Shown here: positions 33,105 to 39,799 of the stretch, one piece after another
How positions within the stretch are numbered: the first letter of the stretch is position 1
How the letters are laid out: each line of letters begins with the position of its first letter
Source: Chlorobiota bacterium
GTDB taxonomy: Bacteria > Bacteroidota > Ignavibacteria > OLB7
Length of the DNA: 39,799 bases
Direction of reading: 5' to 3'
NCBI GenBank assembly: GCA_016788565.1
Contig: JAEUSP010000126.1
Span: 1-39,799, forward strand
Position numbers and translations under genes: made by a program
The notes under the pieces: generated by a model
What the model saw: the letters and a program-made list of their open reading frames with translations, nothing else
Databases searched by the model: none
Told to the model about the DNA's origin: nothing

Positions 33105-33611
33105 CTACCCCCGATACTGCCGCAAAAATTCCAGCCGATCTTGCAACTGCGAGACTGGCATCAGCAGGCGATCTTTGCCGAAAATGGCATCCTCGACGTT
33201 GGTGAACACCAGTTCGTAATCCTTCGACATCACAATCGCTTCTTCCGGGCAGACTTCCTCGCAGTAGCCGCAGTAGATGCAGCGAAGCATGTTGATTTCG
33301 AATTTGGATGGATAGCGTTCTTTCTCGCGTGTGGTCTCGCCGGCTTGCACTTCGATCGCTATCGCCGGGCAGACGCGCGAGCAAAGCCCGCAGGCAACGC
33401 ACCGCTCGCCGTTCTCTTCTTCCACCAGCACTGGGCGGCCACGGTAGCTTCCGGCGGGGGCGAATCGCTCTTCTGGATATTCCCGAGTGAACTTTGGGGT
33501 GAACACCTGCTTGAACGTCAGCGTCAAACCGCGAGCGATTTCTGGGAGGTAGAGTTTCTCCCAAAAATTCAGTTTCTTGATCTGTTTTGTCTGGACGCTT
33601 TTGATGGCCAT
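33105..33611 (-). CDS. nuoI: NADH-quinone oxidoreductase subunit I
   Basis: A 168-residue ferredoxin-like subunit of complex I that carries the two 4Fe-4S clusters N6a and N6b on the path to the quinone. Both motifs are intact: [12 protein letters not shown] (Cys71, 74, 77, 81) and [12 protein letters not shown] (Cys111, 114, 117, 121). The N-terminal amphipathic helix region ([12 protein letters not shown]) packs on NuoH. The ATG at 33611 gives a normal length. It is third in a nuoG-nuoH-nuoI row with 95 bp between nuoH and nuoI. A 278-codon reading frame over the same DNA is a shadow. Confidence 0.95.
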   Translation of the reverse strand: MAIKSVQTKQIKKLNFWEKLYLPEIARGLTLTFKQVFTPKFTREYPEERFAPAGSYRGRPVLVEEENGERCVACGLCSRVCPAIAIEVQAGETTREKERYPSKFEINMLRCIYCGYCEEVCPEEAIVMSKDYELVFTNVEDAIFGKDRLLMPVSQLQDRLEFLRQYRG

Positions 33612-33706
33612 GATAGATGCTTTGTGTTAGTTCGATTTTTTTTCGGGTTCGGGTACGGTTCGGCTGTTGTTGGTATCGGCGTTGCGGTTGCTTGCTTGCC
33701 GCCGAT

Positions 33707-34765
33707 TTACTGCCGCATTGCTTGCAGCACCACTGCGGTGGCAACGGCGTTCAGCAGGGCGATTGGGAACATCACCCGCCAGCCGAGGTTCATCAGTTGG
33801 TCGTAACGGAAGCGGGGGATAGACCAGCGCACCCAAATGAAGACCGTGACAAGCATGAAAGTCTTGAAGGAGAACGCGCCAATCTGCAGCACGGCGCGAA
33901 GCACCTCATTCTGCTGGAAGAACGCAAGGTCCTGAAGCCAGGGGGCGTTGTAGCCGCCAAAGAAAAGCGTGGCCATCAGTGCCGACATCAGGATGACGTT
34001 CCCGTACTCACCCAAGAAAAATAGCCCGAAACGCAGCCCCGAGTACTCCGTGTGGAATCCACCCACCAACTCCGGTTCGGCTTCGGCAAGGTCGAACGGG
34101 GCGCGGTTGGTTTCGGCAAAGGCGGCAACTAGGAAGATCAGGAAGCCGATTGGCTGCACAAAGACGTTCCATTTGGGAAGGAATCCAAACCAGTAACCGG
34201 ATTGCTGCACCACGATTTCGGAAACGTTCAGCGACCCCATGACCAGCATCATTCCAATCAACGAAAGGCCCATGGAAAGCTCATAGCTAATCATCTGTGC
34301 TGCCGAGCGCAATCCCCCCAGCAGGGAGTATTTGTTGTTGGAGGACCACCCGGCAATGGTGATGCCATAAACCCCAAGCGACGACAACGCCAACAGCAGA
34401 AGAATACCGACATCTAAGCCGGGGGCGATTGTCAGGTCTATCATTTTTCCGGCAACGGTAAACGGCCCGGCAAACGGGATCACACACCAGAGCGCGATGG
34501 CAATGGCAATGGTGATGATGGGAGCCAAAAAGTGAAACCCCTGGTGCGCCTCCTTCGGGACGATGTTCTCCTTTTTCACCAGCTTCAGCACGTCGGCAAA
34601 CGATTGCAGCGACCCGCGCCACCCAACACGGTTGGGGCCAACACGCTTCTGCACCCACGCCGATAGCTTCCGTTCGTACAGCACCACGTAGGCCGCACCG
34701 ATCAGGAAGACGTGCAGAACAATGAAAATTTTGGCGAGAAGGATGCCAATGTCAAGCAATTCCAT
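33707..34765 (-). CDS. nuoH: NADH-quinone oxidoreductase subunit H
   Basis: A 352-residue membrane subunit of complex I with about eight membrane helices, forming the quinone chamber at the junction with the peripheral arm. Signatures are YVVLYERKLSAWVQKRVGPNRVGWRG near residues 27-52 (shortened here), FAETNRAPFDLAEAEPELVGGFHTEYSG with the acidic residues of the E-channel, and WVRWSIPRFRYDQLMNLGW near the C-terminus. All are intact. It lies between nuoG and nuoI with spacers of about 90 bp on each side. Confidence 0.96.
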   Translation of the reverse strand: MELLDIGILLAKIFIVLHVFLIGAAYVVLYERKLSAWVQKRVGPNRVGWRGSLQSFADVLKLVKKENIVPKEAHQGFHFLAPIITIAIAIALWCVIPFAGPFTVAGKMIDLTIAPGLDVGILLLLALSSLGVYGITIAGWSSNNKYSLLGGLRSAAQMISYELSMGLSLIGMMLVMGSLNVSEIVVQQSGYWFGFLPKWNVFVQPIGFLIFLVAAFAETNRAPFDLAEAEPELVGGFHTEYSGLRFGLFFLGEYGNVILMSALMATLFFGGYNAPWLQDLAFFQQNEVLRAVLQIGAFSFKTFMLVTVFIWVRWSIPRFRYDQLMNLGWRVMFPIALLNAVATAVVLQAMRQ

Positions 34766-34855
34766 GAGCAGAAGAAGGTTTGTTGAGAAGTCCAGAGTTC
34801 AAAGCCCGTGCGGTGTTCGCCCAACGCTATTTGTGGGGAATCTACCGGATGCTTT

Positions 34856-36580
34856 TCAGTTTTGCTCCATCACCTGTGGGCGGTAGTCGTGCGGTTTGTA
34901 TTGAACCCCCGGGGCAACGGGGCGGTCGCCACGGCCAAGCTCGATTCCCATGTAGGTGTCAAGCGCGTCGTAGGTCATCTGGCGGAATGCCGGGAGCTTG
35001 GCGGCCATATCCTCAAAGACATCTTCGGCCCAGCGGTAATCCCACTGCGCCCCCATCTGCCGTGCGATGGATTGAATGATTTGCCAAGCAGGGCGTGCGT
35101 CGCGCCGTGGGCCTTGGGTCCAGCGGTCGTTTGCCGCGCCAAACTTGTCCAGCCGTGACATCTTCATCCCCATAATCCGCTCGTTCTCCTTGGTCACCAC
35201 TGCTGGGGTAAAATGCTGCACCATTCCGGCGGCATTGATGAACGTCCCCTCTTTTTCGGCATAGGTGGAGGTGGGGAACACCACGTGGGCAAGTTTTGCA
35301 ATCTGGGTGTGATTCCAAGCGTGAACCACCAGAAGGTCCAACTGGGCAATCGCGCTGGCAACGTCCTCGCTAAGAATCAGCGATTGATCCAACACGTACA
35401 ACGCCTTGATTGCTCCACGGCGAATTTCCTCTACCACACGATCCACCCCAACCGCCCCTTTTCCGGGAACCACCCCAACCTCCACCGCGCCACGAGTGTT
35501 CGGTGTGCGGTCGGCGGTGCGGAGCATGGTGTCGGCAAAGTCGGGGTCGTTGTGCCGCACAAAATCAATGTTTTGGGTGCCGATAATTTCGCGGGCAAAC
35601 CGGCTGAGTAGGTAATTCTCCTCGTTGGTGGAGTACGGCGAACCGATCACCGCAACCTGATGCGGCTTGATGCCCCGCAGTTGGTCGGCAACCGCTGCGA
35701 ACGCCTCGGCCCAAGAAACCGGAACCTGTGTTCCACCACGGTTCACCATTGGCTGTTCCACCCGTGCGGTGTTCACGTAGCGGTACTGGCCAACGCGGCC
35801 GGCGTCGCACATCCAGTAGGTGTTCACCTTCATGTTGGTGCGTGGCTCAAGCCGTAAAATTTCATTGTTGCGAACGCCAACATCAATGTTGCACCCGCGC
35901 GAGCAGCCCGGGCAGATGGAGGGATTGAACGACATATCCCACACCCGTGCCTTGAACCGGAAATCGCGCGAGGTGAGCGCGCCAACCGGGCAGATGTCAA
36001 TCACGTTCATCGAGTAGGGGTTGTCCAACTGCGTGCCGGGGAAGGTCTCGATGGAGACATGGTCGCCACGCTGCACAAACGTCAGCACCGGCTGCTGTGC
36101 AACTTCATCGCTGAAGCGGATGCAGCGCGAGCAACTGATGCAGCGTTCGCCGTCGAACATCACCTCTGGGCCAAGCTCCACTCGTTTATCCTTGTGGACC
36201 TTCAGCTCCACAAACCGGCTTTCCCCTTTCCCGTGCGAGAAGGCGTAGTCTTGCAGCTTGCACTGTCCGGCTTCGTCGCAGATTGGGCAATCCAGCGGGT
36301 GGTTAATCAGCAAGAACTCCATAATTGCCTCGCGCGCTTTCAGCACACGGGCGTTGTTGGAGTGGACAACTTGGCCCTCGGCAACGGTGGTGGCACAGGC
36401 AATCGCCAGCTTCGGATTCTTCTCCACCTCCACAAGGCACATCCGGCAGTTGCCGCTAACCGACAATGCAGGATGCCAGCAGAAATGGGGGATATCAATG
36501 CCGTTATCGGTTGCGGCTTCGATGATGGTTTTCCCCGGAGCGCACTCGATGGCCTTGCCGTCTATGGTAATTGTTGGCAT
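34856..36580 (-). CDS. nuoG: NADH-quinone oxidoreductase subunit G
   Basis: A 574-residue iron-sulfur subunit of the peripheral arm. The 2Fe-2S cluster is at Cys34, 45, 48 and 62. The His-Cys cluster is His94, Cys98, 101 and 107. A 4Fe-4S cluster is at Cys147, 150, 153 and 197. CPGCSRGC (223-230) begins the molybdopterin-oxidoreductase-like domain, which is shortened relative to the roughly 900-residue Escherichia coli protein but close to short NuoG forms. This suggests normal electron transfer without the extra domain. The ATG at 36580 begins MPTITIDGKAIECAPG. It is first of the minus-strand nuoGHI group, and the 331 bp upstream hold no gene. Confidence 0.93.
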   Translation of the reverse strand: MPTITIDGKAIECAPGKTIIEAATDNGIDIPHFCWHPALSVSGNCRMCLVEVEKNPKLAIACATTVAEGQVVHSNNARVLKAREAIMEFLLINHPLDCPICDEAGQCKLQDYAFSHGKGESRFVELKVHKDKRVELGPEVMFDGERCISCSRCIRFSDEVAQQPVLTFVQRGDHVSIETFPGTQLDNPYSMNVIDICPVGALTSRDFRFKARVWDMSFNPSICPGCSRGCNIDVGVRNNEILRLEPRTNMKVNTYWMCDAGRVGQYRYVNTARVEQPMVNRGGTQVPVSWAEAFAAVADQLRGIKPHQVAVIGSPYSTNEENYLLSRFAREIIGTQNIDFVRHNDPDFADTMLRTADRTPNTRGAVEVGVVPGKGAVGVDRVVEEIRRGAIKALYVLDQSLILSEDVASAIAQLDLLVVHAWNHTQIAKLAHVVFPTSTYAEKEGTFINAAGMVQHFTPAVVTKENERIMGMKMSRLDKFGAANDRWTQGPRRDARPAWQIIQSIARQMGAQWDYRWAEDVFEDMAAKLPAFRQMTYDALDTYMGIELGRGDRPVAPGVQYKPHDYRPQVMEQN

Positions 36581-36911
36581 GGAAGCAGTTGCGTGTGTAT
36601 GTGAGAGAGAAAGGACAAGAGATGTCGGTTCATCCAGCAGATACCCTTTTCGGTGAAGATTGGAACCGTGGGTGATCCTCTGTTGAGAAAGCCACGGCTG
36701 CCGAATTTAGCACTGCCGCTTGGTAATCGGGGGGCAAAGGTACAACGAACCGGAAAAAATCCGAAACCGTGAAGAAGAAGGGGGGCTGTGTCAGTTCGTA
36801 CGTCGTACCAACTGTGCCTTGCCGCCCAAAAAACAAGCTGCGAGCCGGTGTTGTCAAATTTCAGCAGAAAGGGTTCCTGTGAGCGATTCTGTTGTAACTT
36901 GCGCCCCACAC
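36581..36911. promoter_or_regulatory. Divergent intergenic region between nuoG and the 36912 gene
   Basis: 331 bp between divergent genes must hold both promoters. I see no tandem repeat, terminator or operator-like symmetry that can be supported. An in-frame extension of the 36912 gene back to 36720 exists but would put a Cys/Arg-rich leader before the signal peptide. Confidence 0.35.
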
Positions 36912-38096
36912 ATGACCCGTCGCAGTACCCGATACCAACCAATGCTTGGCCACTGGCCGTTGCGCATTGCCAACAACCGCGCCGTTGGCGTGGTGCTTTG
37001 CCTGCTGCTGCTGGCGCTTGGCGTTGGTTTGCCAAACGCCGCTGCTGCAATCACGGAATGGGCGTTGGTGAACCCAATGCTTGCACAGCGGACGGCCAGC
37101 TCGCTAACCCGCTACTACACCGAAGTCAAGCCACAGAAGACGTGGGTGCGCTACATCGCCCGAAACAGCGGGCGTTCGGAGTTCCGTTTGCGGAGCGTTT
37201 CCACCGCGAATGACACGTTGGGGGAGTTGATTTCGCTCCGGTTGGGGCAGTTCCGCATCAGCTCCACTACCGAGCTTCGCGTGGCACTTGGGGATGACCT
37301 TTACGCCGCCCTTCTTCTTTCCCGAAATGATCCGATGGCGGTGCAGGAAGCACTGTTCATCGGCGACCAATTCACCCACGATGATTGGCTCAGCAACTCC
37401 ACCGGAATCCTTTCGCTGGATCGGTTGGATTATCGGGTTACTCCATCGCTGGGGTTGTTTGTTGGGCTTGGCGCGCCGGAATCGAACCAGTCGTGGTGGA
37501 ACGATGGAAGCCTTCGGTCAGGAGTGGCATCGCCAGAATGGGAGTTCGCAATCCTTGCGCCGCTTGCTTCGGGAGGGAGCGCGGTTGGGCCGCTGCGGGA
37601 ACGCCGTGTTGCGCCGGGATGGGGGGCGGCGGGGATGGTTCGGCTGCAAAATTTCACGGGGCGTGCGCGGTTCACTGGCCTAAGCGATGCTGCGCTGAAT
37701 GCCACCCAGACAATCGCTTCCCCGTACGTCCACAGCTTGTCGTTGCAGGGGACGTTTGGCTTCCCGTTCGAAACTCCGTTGGGGGCGATGCGGCTGAGCG
37801 CAGGGGCCGGCTACGAAGAGTACGCCCAAGTGTGCAGCGACCAAAACAATCAAGTTGTGCAGGGGGAGCGTGTCCGCAGATTTTCGCCGGTGGGGGACCT
37901 TGATTGGGTGTTGCCGAACGAAGACCTGCGGTTCAGCATTGGAGTTGCTGATCTTTCGCTGCGTGGCAGTTTCACCGCACGGCTTACCAACTCCTTCTAT
38001 TTCCAAGTGCGTGCCGTCAGCAACAACACCCTGCGCAAGCCGGAACCGTTCGAGCATCCGTTCACCCTTTTCTTGACCCCAATCATCAAGTGGTGA
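36912..38096 (+). CDS. Exported protein of unknown function, possible outer-membrane beta-barrel
   Basis: 394 residues. The N-terminus is basic and followed by a hydrophobic run (VGVVLCLLLLALGVGLPNAAAA, cleavage near residue 48; the motif is shortened here). The mature part alternates short beta-like strands ending in aromatic or hydrophobic residues (LSLQGTFGFPFETPLGAMRLSAGAGYEEYAQV, shortened; LRFSIGVADLSLRGSFTARLTNSFYFQVRAV). It ends LFLTPIIKW, a hydrophobic aromatic terminus as in outer-membrane barrels. I do not recognise a family. The chosen ATG at 36912 places the signal peptide properly. It is convergent with thpR. Confidence 0.65.
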   Translation: MTRRSTRYQPMLGHWPLRIANNRAVGVVLCLLLLALGVGLPNAAAAITEWALVNPMLAQRTASSLTRYYTEVKPQKTWVRYIARNSGRSEFRLRSVSTANDTLGELISLRLGQFRISSTTELRVALGDDLYAALLLSRNDPMAVQEALFIGDQFTHDDWLSNSTGILSLDRLDYRVTPSLGLFVGLGAPESNQSWWNDGSLRSGVASPEWEFAILAPLASGGSAVGPLRERRVAPGWGAAGMVRLQNFTGRARFTGLSDAALNATQTIASPYVHSLSLQGTFGFPFETPLGAMRLSAGAGYEEYAQVCSDQNNQVVQGERVRRFSPVGDLDWVLPNEDLRFSIGVADLSLRGSFTARLTNSFYFQVRAVSNNTLRKPEPFEHPFTLFLTPIIKW

Positions 38097-38147
38097 TGGC
38101 AAGTGGTGATGGCCGCCAAGCAAGCTATGTTTCTGGACGGATCAGCA

Positions 38148-38744
38148 TCACCCTCCCCAACGTCCTACCACTTCATACTCTACTCCACGTTCGGTTAGGT
38201 TGCTTTGCATCAGAAGCAGTTCGGCAATGCTGCAAAAGGGGGAAAGGCACTCCCCAACGGTCATCGCATCCACAACGGTTCGCAATCCTGGCGAGGGGTT
38301 CCGCACACGGCCCAGGGTGAGGTGTGGGGTGTATCTTCTTCCTTCCGGAGCCAAGCCGATTTCACGCGCCCATCCTTCGGTGAGCCGTTGCAGTTCGCTG
38401 AGTTGTTGGCGGTGTTCGGGCGTTTCCCCTTCCACGCCAGTCCAGAGTATCCGTGCCGAGCGGAGCGTTGGGAATGCCCCCAATCCGGCAGCACGCAACC
38501 GAAACCCAAGCGGCAACAACGCCCCGGCTGGCAGTTGCTGAATCTGCTGAAGTTGCCGGCGGTTGATCTCCCCCAAAAAACGGAGCGTCAGGTGAAGATT
38601 GCGTTGCGGAGTCCAGGCCACATCGGCCCCATGCCCCCGCAAGCTCTGGATCATCGCCGCCACGTACTCCTCGATCTGGGCCGAAAATTTCACGGCAAAA
38701 AAACAGCGGTGCAGCGGTTGTGGGGCGTTCGGAAGGTTGTTCAT
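38148..38744 (-). CDS. thpR: RNA 2',3'-cyclic phosphodiesterase (ThpR/LigT)
   Basis: A 198-residue 2H phosphoesterase. The two catalytic HxTx motifs are visible: HLTL in RNLHLTLRFLGE (about residues 48-59) and HLTL in YTPHLTLGRV (about 136-145). The family hydrolyses 2',3'-cyclic phosphate RNA ends to 2'-phosphates and was first known for reversible 2'-5' RNA ligation. The N-terminus CFFAVKFSAQIEEYVAAM is typical. The ATG at 38744 fits; extending further upstream gives a Pro/His-rich non-conserved leader. Convergent with the 36912 gene and divergent from nuoA. Confidence 0.9.
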   Translation of the reverse strand: MNNLPNAPQPLHRCFFAVKFSAQIEEYVAAMIQSLRGHGADVAWTPQRNLHLTLRFLGEINRRQLQQIQQLPAGALLPLGFRLRAAGLGAFPTLRSARILWTGVEGETPEHRQQLSELQRLTEGWAREIGLAPEGRRYTPHLTLGRVRNPSPGLRTVVDAMTVGECLSPFCSIAELLLMQSNLTERGVEYEVVGRWGG

Positions 38745-38938
38745 GGGGCAATGATAGGGGAAAAAGTGAGTTCCACCGCCGGGTTCAGGTTGGGCTGCGG
38801 AAAGAGGGTGAGGTGTTTCTGGGAACGGCGGCGCGGCGGTGATACAAACGCCGAAAATTTTTATCCCTCCATCATGCTTGCTCTTCGTATGTTTGCGCAT
38901 CATCTACACTAAGCACCTGCTAACCGTACATCAACAGG

Positions 38939-39295
38939 ATGATTGAACAGTACATTCCGGTTATCGCCATGATCGTGACAGGGATACTCTTCGGGGTGGT
39001 CTCGGTGAAGGCGCACGAAATTCTTGGGCCGCAACGCCCAAACAAATCCAAAGAAACCCCCTACGAATCAGGGATGGAGCCAGTGAAATCGGCCCACGAG
39101 CGCTTCTCGGTGAAGTTCTATCTGGTGGCCATGCTCTTTATCCTGTTCGATATCGAAATTGTCTTCATGTACCCGTGGGCTGCCAGCTTCCGCGAGCTTG
39201 GCGGGTTTGCGTTGTGGGCAATGCTGCTGTTCATCGTCACCCTGTTCGTTGGCTACATCTACATCGTTAAGAAAAAGGCACTGAAATGGGACTAA
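38939..39295 (+). CDS. nuoA: NADH-quinone oxidoreductase subunit A
   Basis: A 118-residue, three-helix membrane subunit of complex I at the quinone-site junction. Signatures are [44 protein letters not shown] (residues about 38-80, shortened here) with the conserved YESG and the acidic FDIE. The ATG at 38939 is preceded by a weak ACAGG. It overlaps the nuoB start by 10 bp, so the two are coupled. It begins a plus-strand nuo group that probably continues past the window (nuoC, nuoD). Confidence 0.96.
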   Translation: MIEQYIPVIAMIVTGILFGVVSVKAHEILGPQRPNKSKETPYESGMEPVKSAHERFSVKFYLVAMLFILFDIEIVFMYPWAASFRELGGFALWAMLLFIVTLFVGYIYIVKKKALKWD

Positions 39296-39792
39296 ACGAT
39301 CAACTCCAACGCGATGGCTTCCTGACAACCACCATCGAAGCCGCCCTGAACTGGGCACGCAAAAACTCCGTGTGGCCAATGCCGCTTGGGATTAGTTGCT
39401 GCGGAATCGAGATGATGGCCTTCGCCGGCCCGCGGTTCGACGCTGCCCGCTTCGGCTCCGAACGATTCAGCTTCTCGCCACGCCAGGCCGACCTGCTGAT
39501 TGTTGCCGGAACCGTGACCTACAAAATGGCGTGGGTGGTTCGCAAAATCTACGACCAAATGCCGGAGCCAAAATGGGTCCTCTCGATGGGGGCCTGTGCA
39601 AGCTCGGGGGGGATGTTCCGCTCCTACTCGGTGGTGCAAGGGATTGACCAATTCATCCCCGTGGATGTCTTCGTCAGCGGCTGCCCGCCCCGGCCCGAAA
39701 ACCTGATTAAAGGCTTGATGGCTATCCAAGAGCAAATCGGCAGCATGAAATCCCGATTGATTGAGCGGGAGCCAATCGTCATCAGCGGCTAA
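39286..39792 (+). CDS. nuoB: NADH-quinone oxidoreductase subunit B
   Basis: A 168-residue subunit that carries cluster N2, the last 4Fe-4S centre before quinone. Ligands are the tandem Cys38-Cys39 ([10 protein letters not shown]), Cys104 (GACASSGG) and Cys133 (SGCPPRPE). The length and motifs are complete. A longer antisense frame over the same bases is a shadow. It overlaps nuoA by 10 bp and ends seven bases before the window edge. Confidence 0.96.
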   Translation: MGLNDQLQRDGFLTTTIEAALNWARKNSVWPMPLGISCCGIEMMAFAGPRFDAARFGSERFSFSPRQADLLIVAGTVTYKMAWVVRKIYDQMPEPKWVLSMGACASSGGMFRSYSVVQGIDQFIPVDVFVSGCPPRPENLIKGLMAIQEQIGSMKSRLIEREPIVISG

Positions 39793-39799
39793 CGCCAAA

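Noticed and set aside
32908-33744. 278-codon minus-strand frame over nuoI
   Set aside because: It is a different frame of nuoI, which has both 4Fe-4S motifs; the alternative product is a low-complexity Arg/Gln/Pro string.

Overview
This 39.8 kb window (G+C-rich apart from one AT-richer patch) is ordinary bacterial chromosome from an uncultured-looking, anaerobically respiring bacterium. Few genes have a Shine-Dalgarno sequence, NADH-quinone oxidoreductase genes are scattered, and there are secreted CARDB and CHAT-TPR proteins, an NrfHA nitrite reductase and a FolK-deoxynucleoside kinase fusion. Together these point tentatively to the FCB group (Bacteroidota/Chlorobiota/Ignavibacteria/Kapaibacteriota-like lineages). 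This placement is inference; no rRNA gene is present.

Layout. 1-469: gene-free block of interspersed palindromic and heptanucleotide repeats. 470-5732 (minus): two M16 peptidase-family genes, a GT4 glycosyltransferase and a Wzx-like flippase, tightly packed. 6068-9390 (plus): TPR protein, folB, a folK-deoxynucleoside kinase fusion and a small membrane protein, ended by a strong bidirectional terminator. 9476-10315 (minus): secreted CARDB-type protein. 10790-15974 (plus): PrsW-type intramembrane protease, a small single-pass membrane protein and a 1225-residue exported TPR-CHAT (caspase-like) protein. 16356-20335 (plus): cupin, nrfH, nrfA and hemN. 20567-22881 (minus): phosphodiester glycosidase-like exported protein and a small membrane protein. 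23268-26570 (plus): CrtC/AttH-like lipocalin protein and mutL. 26720-28097 (plus, AT-richer): a small sigma factor with an in-frame hexanucleotide repeat, then a secreted cysteine-rich protein. 28186-31203 (minus): gcvH, accC, accB, efp and tRNA-Cys. 31677-36580 (minus): ackA, then nuoI, nuoH and nuoG. 36912-38744: an exported protein and thpR, convergent. 38939-39792 (plus): nuoA and nuoB, probably the start of a second nuo cluster that continues outside.

How it works together. The core functions are membrane bioenergetics (complex I, periplasmic nitrite ammonification and its heme supply through HemN), acetyl-CoA use (AccBC, AckA), folate and nucleotide precursors, and envelope biogenesis or proteolysis (M16 pair, glycosyltransferase plus flippase, PrsW, CHAT).

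Most unusual signals. (1) Many intergenic regions carry short tandem repeats of unrelated sequence that share an exact 7-base period, including one array that runs up to the mutL start codon. (2) A sigma-factor gene holds 17 perfect copies of a 6-bp repeat that encode a Gly-Ala tract between its two DNA-binding halves. (3) Two copies of a MITE-like element lie between genes. (4) A PrsW / small membrane protein / CHAT-protease gene row could be a proteolytic signalling module. No CRISPR array, IS transposase or prophage was seen.
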